NCBI RefSeq assembly: GCF_029784155.1
Contig: NC_073692.1
Span: 20,837,359 to 20,901,358, forward strand
Direction of reading: 5' to 3'
Source of the DNA: Uranotaenia lowii
Lineage: Eukaryota > Arthropoda > Insecta > Diptera > Culicidae
DNA: 64,000 nucleotides
Position 1 is the first letter of the stretch, and each line of letters starts with the position of its first letter. Below the pieces are notes generated by a model. That model ran no database searches. It had not been told where the DNA came from and saw nothing but the letters and a program-made list of their open reading frames with translations. Shown piece by piece: positions 23,250 to 35,400 of this stretch. A program made the translations under genes and the position numbers.

Positions 23250-25147
23250 CAGGCTTCGGACGCATCCTGAGGCGCGACTCAAAAGAGGCAGAGCAGTACC
23301 ACTCATTGAGGAGGAACTCCCAAACTCCTGGCAGTCGAAAACCACTCTTTCTCGCTTCTCTTACTGCCAGAATCGCTAGGAGCGCCAGTCACTCTTTACT
23401 CCCTCAGAGGCTCTGCGCTCCTCCCAAAGAGGCCTCCCTGGGAGAAATAACTTTGCGTGTGACGATTCAGAATTGCTTCGAGTTAGGTACATATTTGATT
23501 GCTTCAAGTAGCTCCCAGCTGCTGGCTGGCTGATGGGGGTGGCTATGCGACGATGTAAGCAAAACGAATTTTAGACTATTTTTGTACCTAAACAACGTTA
23601 ACATTATTACTCTAATTTACATTCAATGTTTATGTAAAACGATTGTCAAAGTTAAGGCTTTCAGATAATATGTTTTACAAAGAAATCGGCCGGTGTTGAA
23701 AGAAGTATCGTAAACAAGAAAATCCTGCACACATATCAACCTAAATGGCTTTTAAAAACTTAACGTCCATAGATAATCATTCTGCTTGTAAATCAAAAGG
23801 CTTAAGGTTGATGGGACATCAACATTACGTAGTCAGAAAAATTATTGCTTCCCCAGCTATTTTCAAATCGAGAAAAACATACGACTTTCACCTTTCTAAA
23901 AAAGGTCTAGATAAGTGACAACAATGAATGAAAAAATCAAATGAAAACGTTTGAAAATTTATAGTTTAAGATATATTTCTGATGTCATAACGCATAAAGC
24001 ACCAAATGCAGTAGGTTTTTGTTTTGTTCGAATAAAATTTTACAATTTTCTGTCAAAAATGATTTTAAAACTATAAAGGTGCTGCATACATTTAGGGGTA
24101 AAAAATCATCTTCAAAACAAGTTTATGTTATGAGTTTCTGTCAAAAATGATTTTAAAACCATAAAGGTGCTGCATACATTTAGGGGTAAAAAATTATCTA
24201 GTTTAAATCATAAAAGTTCATGTTATGATAGATGATATTTTGAATTTAACAAACGCGTGAAGTGAACCAATCATAACAGCATATGGAATCAAGATTTAAA
24301 AGGTGAATCTTTGATTTGTATTTTGATGAATTTTTAGCCCAGATTAGTAACTGAAATATTCCAATATTTATTTAAAAAAAAATACTGTTTTTCCAAAAAA
24401 AAAATCACACCAACAGTGTTGATATAGGGAAGGTATGCTATAAGGACATTGGAAAAATATTTAAAAAATGTAGGTACATCTTTGGCACATTTTTTTTAAT
24501 TTTCTATGATAATCATAATATTTATAATAATCTTAAATCTATCTCACGATGTTAGGAAATTAGTCATCATTATTTTGTTATCATTAAATGATAACTTAAT
24601 TACATTATATTCAAATAAAAAATAACACCTCTTGATGTGGTATACAAATTTAGCATCTAACCCGGCTGTTGCATGATGCCCCGTTTGACGGTTATTGATG
24701 AAATAATAGCTACCCGAAGATAATATTTTAAATTTCTTTACGAACTAGAGGCCCTTCTTGTGCTATTTGACTTAAATTTTGCATGTAAACTTCACACAAC
24801 AATCTGCTTATTTGAGCCACTCTACTCAACAAAATAATCAGCGGGGACACGTCCTACCTTTCGTTATTCATATTAAATCATTTCCAAATGACACCTTCGG
24901 CGCAAACCAAAACAAACGAACACGAACCAGCCAGATTCCCAGCTCATAACGTTTGTCTTAAAGCGGAGCTACTCCCAAAGAGCGCTCATTTATCTTTTTA
25001 GAGCGGAGCGAGAGGTAAAAAGAACTCCCTAAGAGCATGACATCTTCCAGGCAAATGGTCACTCCTTCTCATTCCTTCTTGCCGCTTAAAGAGTGAGAGC
25101 AGATTTTAGCTCCGTGGGTGTTTGCTCTCAAATGAATCCGAAGCCTG
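23250..25147 (-). mobile_element. 1898-bp non-autonomous hAT-type element, copy 2 (inverted)
   Basis: Same length and near-identical sequence to 16015-17912 but in reverse orientation. It includes the embedded CCGTCAAACGGGGC element and its 88-bp duplication. The ORF crossing 23132-23533 runs from flank into element and is not a gene. Confidence 0.85.
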
Positions 25148-25155
25148 CTCAGGTC
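25148..25155. repeat. 8-mer CTCAGGTC flanking hAT copy 2 (right)
   Basis: Exact reverse complement of GACCTGAG at 17913-17920. Confidence 0.8.
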
Positions 25156-25730
25156 CAACCTTAAACCATGGTTTAAGTCTTACCTTTTAGATAATTGATA
25201 CGAGCCTTGCATTGCTTCGAACCAAAAAGTAGAATTCGTTGAAAGCGATTAGTCGTTGACAGATGTCGCCTTCTTATTGCCCTTTACTAAAGAATGTGAG
25301 GGAACCTGTGATAAAAAGCAACGTCTATAAAAAGCACCGAACACGATTACCATTTCAAGACTAAGACTTCACAATTTATAAACTTTTAACTCGAATTCTT
25401 GGTATGAAAACCATTGTTGCAAATGTAAAAAACACATCAAAACTTCTAGTTGGACGAACACTAATCTCTGATCGATTCATCACAGAAAATAATCAGTGTC
25501 TAAAGAGAAAAAAAACCATCCACAAAAAAGGGTTTCCAGTATTTGGCAAGCAATTAGCCATTATCAATTATCCAAATTTTCCGACCGGATTTGCTCCTTT
25601 GTGCCATGGATGTCATTGTCATGATATTGAAAATCGACTGCTTTATCTGGTGTTATCATTTGTTTTTCAGCCTGAATGCCAATGTTTTCGTCAGTTGTTA
25701 AAAGTCCAAATTAATTAGTCCGTCTCGCCC
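25156..25730. other. upstream region of the CUB gene, no feature resolved
   Basis: Contains a 104-codon ORF (25404-25718 plus) with no recognisable motif. No clear TATA box was identified. Confidence 0.3.
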
Positions 25731-26164
25731 GCCGTAGTCTGTAGTGCGTGCATGTAGTGAAAGAACATCACCAATCGATGTTCCGACTGTCGACCACAAT
25801 CATTCGGAACCCATCCGTTCCGGTTCCGTTCTCGATTCGGTGCTCATCCTGATTTAGTGTATCGGAATTCGAATGAATGCGCGACACGGACTGCAATCAG
25901 TGAACCATAATTGGGTCGGAACGTTCGAAATTCCCAATTGTGCCACCCACACCCCCTCTCAGTGATCGACCCGACCCATTCGGTGAGTGAGTGAAGAGAA
26001 ACAGTGAAAAAGAGGCACGAAGACGCGACTCGGACGGAACAAACCCCCGGAATAAGTGAAATCCAACCATGCAATGAATTTAACACCGCCACCGCACGCC
26101 AAAAGCCACTTCCAAAATCAACAGCAACGAATTTGCATGTGGTGGACCATTCGATCGAAGAAGA
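25731..26164 (+). promoter_or_regulatory. putative promoter and 5' leader of the CUB gene
   Basis: Composition rises sharply in G+C at about 25730 and stays high to exon 1. Insect initiator-like TCAGTG occurs at about 25897 and 25960; which one, if either, is the start site is not decided. The leader has small upstream ORFs: ATG-CAA-TGA at 26069-26077 and a 44-codon frame 26074-26208 that overlaps both candidate start codons of the main ORF. A leader intron is possible and would remove some of these. Confidence 0.4.
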
Positions 26165-26447
26165 ATGCTTTTGCGCCGGAAAAATATGTCAAAGTTAAAC
26201 ACAAATAAGTGGGGACCCCGGGGATTAATTAGCGTTGGCGTTGGCAGTCGAGTGACGCATTGCTGGGTCCCACAGCTGATGATCATCTCCTGCTGCAGCA
26301 TTTGCTGCGTCCTCCTGATGGTGGGAGTTCCTGTGGTCCATTCGGCTCCTTCGCTTGCGGCCAAATCCTGGCCTGTGATGAAAAACTATGACATCTGGGG
26401 AACGTCCTCTGATGCTGCCGGCCAATCTCCCACGGATGCTGATGCAG
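26165..26447 (+). CDS. CUB gene exon 1: N-terminus and signal sequence
   Basis: Encodes residues 1-94 plus the first base of codon 95 (Val). It ends GATGCAG before GTTTGT. Two candidate starts, 26165 and 26186, are in frame and both have A at -3. The hydrophobic run LMIISCCSICCVLLMVGVPV precedes a small-residue cleavage region. Confidence 0.8.
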
Positions 26448-29400
26448 GTTTGTGTTATTTTTTTCATACCACTTACTCATTATGGGGTCATATGAGCTCG
26501 GCATGATAATTTTGGCGGCTAATGAGGTTTTCTATTGAAATGTGTTAGCAGGACGAGAAACCAATAAATCAACTAAACCATTCTCTGTAAAAGCATGAGT
26601 ACACCCATAGAAGAGGTTGCAAAAATCCAATGCCTTTTTAGCAAATCTCTGTGCCGATAATGCTCTGAAATGTGCACTGTGCCGAAGACGGTATGTTTGA
26701 AAAACCGTAACTGGCATAAGGACTCGGCTCCCAACCAAAATGATGACCACTACATTCAAGCGAAACAAGAAAAACATTTAATGGGATTTCCTTCCTATTG
26801 GATAATTCATCCCAGAAACAAGAAAATAAAAATTAAAACCACAGCGTTGTAGTGAGAATCGAACTCACATCACCAATTGTATCGTCTTGCCAGTCCGACA
26901 TTCTAACCGGTGTACCTACTATTCGAGCTTCATGCAGGACGAGGTATATTTGTCATACGCTTTCTGTTACCGATCAATCACAAAAAACGTACAACGGCGG
27001 CTTCCCGGCGTTTGGCCTCCTTTCAATGCATTCCTTTGTCTTAAGATGGAAACGGGAAAGGGAACGGGAGTGAAGGAACGGGAAACCCATTGAATGAGAA
27101 CTGTGCTTTGCTTACTGCCTGCTATTACATACACACGCTACATATACACAGCTGCTAAAGCCGGGCAGCTTGGTCGGTGTTGTTTGCCGGTGAATTGAAG
27201 GAATGTTTTCTTTTGTTGCTTTTGCTACATACACACGCACAGCTTAGCCGTGTTTGCCGGTTGATTGAATTAGAATGATGTTTTTGTTGTTGCTTTTGCT
27301 ACATTCACACGCACAGTGCTCGGTTCGCTGGCTGCCTGGTGTTGGCCGGTATTTATTTCCATCCTTCTTCGGCTTGTGATGCGATGGGGAGGGACGCGAA
27401 AACGTTTTTATTTTGTTTCATTCAGACATACGCAATTCGGTTGCGCTGGGAGGTTAATGCCGGTGGGCGCAAATCGAATCAGTGCCGGTCGCGTTATCTT
27501 CTTGTACCAATGATGCTATGAAATTGACTACACGCCATTGGCACAGAGGCTGAATTTTGGGTGTAGATGAAATTGTATACAAAGTAAAATTCCAAATAAT
27601 AATAAACTTCATGGTGCAACTCTGAATAGCTATATTCTTCTGAACCAAACAGAAAGTTATTTCATCCTTCAAATCTGATAGCTGAAAGTTAAAACATTTA
27701 TCCATAAATGAAACAATGGTATCGGATTCCGGGTCCCATACCATGTGATATCAGAAAGTTTAAGTTTATAATTGTTTTTATATTTGTATATCAAAAACTA
27801 TTCGAAGGTTGATGTGAAAATTTATGAAATATGGAATTCTGTATCGCAAACTGAAAGTTCTCGGTGCTCACAAATTCCCTTTCTTTGTCACAGTTAGCGA
27901 GAGCGAACTTTATCCACTAAATTAACGATACAATTTAGCAATATTTAAATTTAAATACATTTTAAACACTTTTCTTTGGCCTCCACTCAAGGATGAATGG
28001 GGATAGTTTTGAAGTTATTCCAATAATCTCTTTGCCCAGTAAATTTCCGCAGTCCATGATTAATTTAGAAAGGTGGTATCAAAAAACACTACCGCCAAAC
28101 GGAACATCATACAACAGCAGGGTTAGTTGCAACATTTGTATACCACAACACTTAATAATTTTTTCTTTCAAAATAATGAAGAAAGTTATCATTGAATGAA
28201 AACAAAATGAGGATGGCATAGTTTCTCACATTTTGAGATAGTTTTTTAAAGTTGTTGATTCTTGAAGAAAATTGAAAAAATCGAGCAATTGATGTTAATA
28301 GATTTTTATATTTTTCGATGCAGTAAAAATTTTACACAGTATGACGGATTGGCTTAATGGTATGACCTACAAAAATTCTATTACTTTTATTATCCTATAC
28401 CAACACTGTTGGTTTAGAAATATTTTCCGGACAATCACTTAATTTTTTTAATTAAATGCTTTTATATTTAAGTTACCAGTCTGGGTTAAAATACATAAAA
28501 TTACGAATCATAGATTCACCTTATGAATCTCGTTTCCATATGCTATATATGATTGTTTTCCATCATTCGTTCGTTAATTTCAAAATTAAATCCATTCAAT
28601 TATTATTTTTATGATTTCAGCTAATAGAGTTTTTAGTAGCATTTTTCACCCATGAAAGTATGCAGCACCCTAATGTCTTTCCATTAAAAACATTTTTAAC
28701 GGACTAAATGTAAAATTTAATTCGTAAAAAACCAAAAATTACTGCAATTGGAGCTTAATACGTAATTAGACTACAAATATACCAAAAACGATAAGTTTTC
28801 AAACGTTTTCATTAGATTTTTCATTAAAAGCAAAATTTGTTGCAACGTACCCCTTTTTTCAGAAGGGTGAATCGCATGTTTTTATAAATTTAAAAATAAC
28901 TGGTGAAACCAATAATTTTTCTTACTACGTCAATTCAATGTCCCATCAACCTTCAAACTTTTGATGTACAAGCTGTATGATTATCTGTGGAAATTAAGTT
29001 CTTAGAAGCCATTTAAGTTGAAAAGTGTTACATGATGCTCCAGTTGACGGTAGTTTAAAGAATAACCACATTAACTCTTTAAAGAATCTTTCGAATGAAA
29101 TAAAAACACACCCATTTTTAGAGACCCATTTTTTTTTGTTTTTCATGTAGGTTAGTTTCTCAAACAGTTATCAATAATCGGTATCTGTTCACGAATTTAT
29201 CAAACTTTACTCCGTAATATTTTATATTCGATTTCAGAATACTAGATTTTAATTAAATTTAACATGTTGATTAGCTTTTTATTCTAAAATCGAAGATTTT
29301 TTTTAGATATTTTGTTTTAGATCCTAAATTCCTGATTTTTTTCGAATTATAAAATATCTTAAAACACAAGAAATAGAGGAAACTTTCGTTCGCCAAAACT

Positions 29401-32400
29401 TCAATGCGACATCAACATTTGTTACTGAAAATCCCGGAAAAAAAAACAACAACAAAAACATTTGTTATACAATACCGTTCATAATTGTATAGAAATTGGA
29501 AGCACGCGCACTGTCACTTCGACTTTGAACTTCCATAACTTTTAACTCTGATGATAATTTCTGATCGAATTTTTTGCGTTAGATAGATCAACCATCACAC
29601 TATTATATCAAAAAATTTGAGCTTTCTGGAGTTTGTGTGGCCTGTGATACAGTAAATCTACGAAAATCAGACTTTTTGGACTTTTCTCATTCAAACTGCA
29701 ATATCTCTGAAACTACGCTTGATTTTTTATTGAAATCTTGCAGAATGATTGTTGAAATATGAACTATGTCTGAAGTTTTCATAAAGTTCTATTGAGGAGA
29801 TTAAAAGTTACGCGAGATGCAATATTTCAGGCATGAACCTAGAAATGCGATATCTATAGAATTTTGAACGAATTTTTTCATAGGAAAATCATATTCTCTG
29901 TTTATCAACCAGTAAATCTATTTCAACTAAAAAATCGAAACAATATCGCGAGATTCTGATTTCAAAACACAAATGGATCATTTATTCCATTTCATCTTTT
30001 CTTCATTGCTTTTGTCAGACATTTTTGGTCTGATTGGTGGATGTAAACGATATTGTTCTCATGAATCGTCCAAAATTCTATAGATATCGCATTTCAAGGT
30101 TCATGCCTGAAATATTGCACCTTGCGTAACTTTTGATCTCATCGATAAAACTTTTTGAAAACTTCAGCTATGCTAGCTTTATATTTCAACAATCATTCTG
30201 CAAAATTTCAATAAAAAATGTAGCGTAGTTTCAGAGATATTGCAGTTTGAATGAGAAAAGTCCAAAAAGTCCGATTTTCATAGAATTACTGTATCTCAGA
30301 CCACACAAACTCCAGGAAGCTCAAATTTTGTGATATAATAGTTTGATAGTTGATCTATCTAACGCAAAAAATTTGATCAAAAAATATCATCAGAGTTAAA
30401 AGTTATGGAAGTTCAAAGTCGAAGTGACAGTGCGCGTGCTTCCAATTTCTATACAATTATGAACGGTACTGTATATCACAATTGAAACTTTTCTATGGAA
30501 AACCAATAATGAAAAAAAAAATATTTTCATAATTTCCATCGTAATTTGGTAAATCAATGAAAAAAAAAAATAAAATAAAAAAGGTTGTAATTTTGTCTAT
30601 GCTTTACATATCTGTTGTGAATTTGTTACTTAACGGAACAATCTTAGAAGTCGAACTCCGTAAACTTTAAACCATGGTTACAATGTTGGAAAGAAAGATA
30701 AAAAAAATTCTATTGCCAGTGGAATTTATACGTTTCTAAAGTGTCTCCTGGAAAACTGATTCAACAATCGAAAATTTGACAACATTTTTAACTTTCCACC
30801 ACTTGATGGCATTAACTGTTTTTTTTACTACTTGAAGAATTAAAATATGTTGATATATCAAGATAAAACATGATTCCATTCATATTTAGTTTACAAAAAT
30901 CTTCTTCTTTTCTTCTATGTAGCTCAAATGAATCGTTGATAAATAGTCAGCAAACTTGAGCTCATCGCTCTCAGTAACTCAACAAAAGTTATTTAGTGAA
31001 ATTCAGTCCAGTAAATTGCAAAATACATCTGTTCAAATTCGGCTGTTTTAAACTTAAGCCTTTAAGTTGAATTTAATAAAGCAGATAGCGCAGAAAATTT
31101 TCAGACAAGTTTTGTCAAAATAAATTTAAATGATGTTAGAAAGCCTAAAATACAACTAAAATCTGCTTATGTATTGATAAAAAATATAATGATTCAAGTG
31201 TCTTTCTTTTTCTTTTCCCGAATATTGCTTGTTTTTTGTGTTGAACATTTTGAAATTGCTCGGATTTTGCCAGGTTTTTGGTTCAAGCTTTTTTTATTTA
31301 AAAAAAAATCTAACAGAGAGGAAAATTTTGAAAATCTAAAAAAATAGAAGAAGAGTTCTAAGTTTTTATAGAAAGTCCAGCGTCTGCAAGTATTTTGTAA
31401 CTTTTTTTTACCCTGGAGATCATTGCCATTTTGTAATTGCTGAAATGTCTGCTATCAGATGCTTCTTGAAAATTTGAGTTTTGATTTGTATGGTCTTCAC
31501 AGGAGACTCTTTAGAGAATGACCATTAAGCCAAAAAGTGCTTCAAAAATTGATGATTATCATCAAAGATAACTTATTTTATTGAAGTCGTAGTGATAACC
31601 CAAGCAACCAAAAGTCTCGTTAAAAAGGTCGAACACAGCTTAATCAGCATAATCAATGTGCTGAAGTTCGTTTTATTCAGCCCAAAATTTAAGTTCTTAT
31701 TCCATTACAGATTTGAACAGCCTTCTATTCAGCCCACAAGTAAACGTTTAATCAGCGAAAACAAAAAAATAATTTTCTTCTCCTCTCTTACTTTGGTCAC
31801 CACCAGCCCATGTGGTGTTGACGGTTTCTCGGCATCCATCTTTATTCCTCTCATTCCTCTCCTTGCTCAACTGACACTTACTTAATTAATGTTGGCACGC
31901 ACGCCAGTTCGTTCTGCTACACAATTATTTGATTCGCTTACTCAAGCAATCAAACTACCTAATGGAAAAAATTAGTCCTGGTACCAGATTTGAACCCGAT
32001 CCTACGAGATGATAGCCAAACACGCTGCCACGACGCCACGCCTAGATGTTGCCATACCGGCAGCTAAAATTCGAAGTGGTTATAAGCTTCCTGAAATATC
32101 CGCAAGGGCAGCCAGCGGCCAGCAGCAAAGACGCATGTTGATTATTACTAAGAAACATTACGAAACGGCGTATAAATCAATCATCCGTAAAACTAATAGC
32201 TGTTTTAAAAAAATTGAATTCCATGATTATAACTGTTAAGCATAAAATTATACAAATTCTTGAGTTTATCTTGATATTTAATTAGTGAATTGCTTCAACT
32301 GACTTTCAATGTGTGATAAATTCGTGATAAGTAAATACAGTTGGACGGAATTTTATAAAGTCAAAATATTTACTATTTTCAAAAACAGTCATTTGCGAGT

Positions 32401-35400
32401 TAGCTTTAAGTTGTTCTGAGTTGAAGTTTCAATATAAATTATTCATTTCAACAACTTCCAAGCTCCAAAAATTGATTTATTTATTATATGCCCTTTTGTG
32501 ATGTTCGTTCACATTTCATATTCATGAAATGGCGGACATGTCTCAATAAAGGCTATTCGAGGACCTTTTTGGAACTTCGAGTCCATAGAAGGCTATTTGA
32601 GACCCAATTTGTAACTTTTATTCTGAATGATGCCATTGACATGTCACAAAAAAGGCTATTTGAGAAACTTCTTGGAACTTGAAGTTTACATAAGACTATT
32701 TGAAGAACTTCTTGGAACTTGAAGTTCACAGAAAACTATTTGAGACCTAATTTGTAACTTTTATACTGTGTGAGTGCGATTGACATGTCACAAAAAGGCT
32801 ATTTGAGGAACTTCTTGGAACTTGAAGTCCACAGAAGGCTTTTTGAGACCTAATTTGTAACTTTTACACTGTGTGGGTGCGATTGACATGTCTCAAAAAA
32901 AGCTAATTGAGGAACTTTTTGGAACTTCAAGTCCATAGAAGGTTATTTGAGGAACTTTTTGTAACTTTAATGCTCACATTCGAGAAAATTCGGTACCAAT
33001 TCCCTTTAGAACCTTTGTTCAGCGAAATTCGAGCTTTGGAGGAACGAGTTTAAGTAGATATGAGACTTTTGGTTGCTTGGGAATCTTTTGATTGATAAGG
33101 CTATGATCATTTAGAATCCGTACAGTTACAAACGTGTGTATTTCATAGAAGGTTTCATAGAAGCTTAATCAGCTCTCGTCAGAGTTCCTAGAGAATTCTA
33201 TTCAGCCCAAAATTTAAATTATTAAAGCAACTTTAAAGTTCATTTCATTGGCTGAAGAGAACGCTATACAGCCCTATCTATCTAAGAATATCTAAGAGTC
33301 TTCTACTCACCGAAAAAAAATCTGGTTGACAGATTGCTCTGACAACCAGATGACAGACTGCTAGGTTGCCGGTCTATCACGATATATCTCGTTGACTTCA
33401 ATGTTAACTAAATTATATTTTTTACAAAGAAGCTTACTTACTTACGCTTTGGGAATTGATCCGTTACCCTCTAGGTTGTAATGCAAACTCGTTAACCTCT
33501 CGACCAAACCTGCTTTTATTTTCGCCACTGTTGGAAGTAGTATTAAAACTTCATTTCAAAAGTTATTTTGTGCAGATTAATTAAAACAGAGTGGTCGAAA
33601 CCTTGGAGTTTTCTTTTATAAGGGACTTTCAAGGAATAAATAAGAAAGTTGCCGTATTCTCACCGTTCCGTTTTTTGGGGTACTGTTCACGCTGATATTC
33701 CGAAGTTTTTCCGACGACATCCTTTTTTCACACTGCCCAAATAAATATACTTACATAGATCGATCTCAGCTCAGTATACCGTATTTGCTAATCTAGTAGT
33801 GGGCATCGGCAAACAATTTTTGCTATCCGCCGGCACAGCTCCGATTCTTACTGCAACACAGCTTGATGTTGTTTGAATGGAAGTTGCAAGTCCTCGCGGA
33901 GGATCATTCGCTGACCAGATCCAGATCCGAGCCCCGATGCTCTTGAAGATTTTTTTTCTTCTCAGCGACATTTTGATCGCACTAAAGGTTTTCTTTTTCT
34001 TTTACTATTGGATTGTTTTTTTTCTTTTGAGAAATTGACAGACACACCTAGAAGTATCTTAACGGTGCGTTAGAAAGTGTTTAAGCGAACGTTTCGTTAT
34101 CGATTATTTAACCTTTCAAAGGACGATGGAAGTTCCTGAGTAACTTTTACGTGACAAGAGTCACTTGAAGCTCCCGTGAAACATTTTTTCAGCCAAATGT
34201 GAACTTCGGAGTTCAATCTTTAAGTAAAAACGCGTGTTTTGGTTGCTTAGGTAGAAATCGGTTGCACAGATTGCGATCTATGAAACTGCTCACTATTAGT
34301 TATTTACTTGATGTCTACTAGTCAGACAACACTTTTTACCTGCCGGAAACGGGTTTACTGCATTGTTAAGGGGTCTATTTTCAATTATTCTCAATAAACT
34401 TAGTCATTTTACCCATATTTAAGATCAAGGGTCCCACTCCGATGCTTAGATTGAACTTCGTGAGCATCCTAGTGTGGCTCCTTATACTTCTTAATCATTT
34501 GAGCCGAAAAAAATCAGAAAAAATCAACGGTTCATGAGTTTTCAAGTCGACAATGAAGAATTTCCGAGGCGATGGTGCAAAATGATTTTTACCATGTCTT
34601 TTTGCATCGTAAATATCCCAAACACACGTTATTTTAAAAATCTGAAAAAATAGGCAAGATAGTTCTTTTTATAACCAACACAACGCTACTAAATTTGCAT
34701 ATCCGAGCTCTAGTAGCTCGGTAGTAGAGTTCATATTGCAATAATAAAAGTGCTTGCTTTTACAGACCACAACTGGTCATTTGAAAAGTTCATAAATTTT
34801 CGTTCCATGATTTTATAAATTTATTTTCATGGGGATCTAGAAATTTCGTTTAAAAATTGGCGTTCTGTTCAATCAAATTTAATTTCAACCGATAGTGATG
34901 AATACATAATGAAGAGACTGATAGGGTGCCCAATACTAATACTAAATTATAGAATAAATCATAAAACTTCAACATACTGGGGACCAAATCTGAGGTATAT
35001 CAACTTTGACTTTACGCTTTTTGTTACGCTGAACACAACTCTTCTGATAAGTTAAATTTAATTTTTAAATAATTCTATGTAATTCAAAAATGACACTTTA
35101 ATTAAATCGAAAATTAGATATTTACAAATTATATCTATTTTATGTTGAAATGCGGCTAAGCAAATTTCTGAAATCTCTCGTTGTTTGTTTTTTTTTATGT
35201 GAAAAAATGTTAAAAAAAAAATTAATTAAAAATAATTAATTTGGTTTTTATGTTTTTATAGAATAAATAATTTATCATCAACAAAATAACTATTTTCGTT
35301 CTTGAATATAAAGGGTTTTTATCGACATGGTCGATTTAAGATTCTTATCGACATGACTTGACATGAGTTTTCGACAAAAATAATATTCGTGATTTGAATG

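Larger units (their letters stand above)
31599..33092. mobile_element. CCCAAGCAACCAAAAGT-ended element, copy 1
   Basis: Left end CCCAAGCAACCAAAAGTCTC and right end GAGACTTTTGGTTGCTTGGG are exact inverted 20-mers. The element contains a tRNA-like module (31972-32050, minus) and an internal tandem array (32520-32960). A closely following related copy is at 33150-34245. Superfamily not determined. Confidence 0.65.

Noticed and set aside
1..25730. Bacterial-style operon, phage or defence system
   Set aside because: No ribosome-binding-site-spaced genes; everything coding here is transposon-derived eukaryotic sequence.
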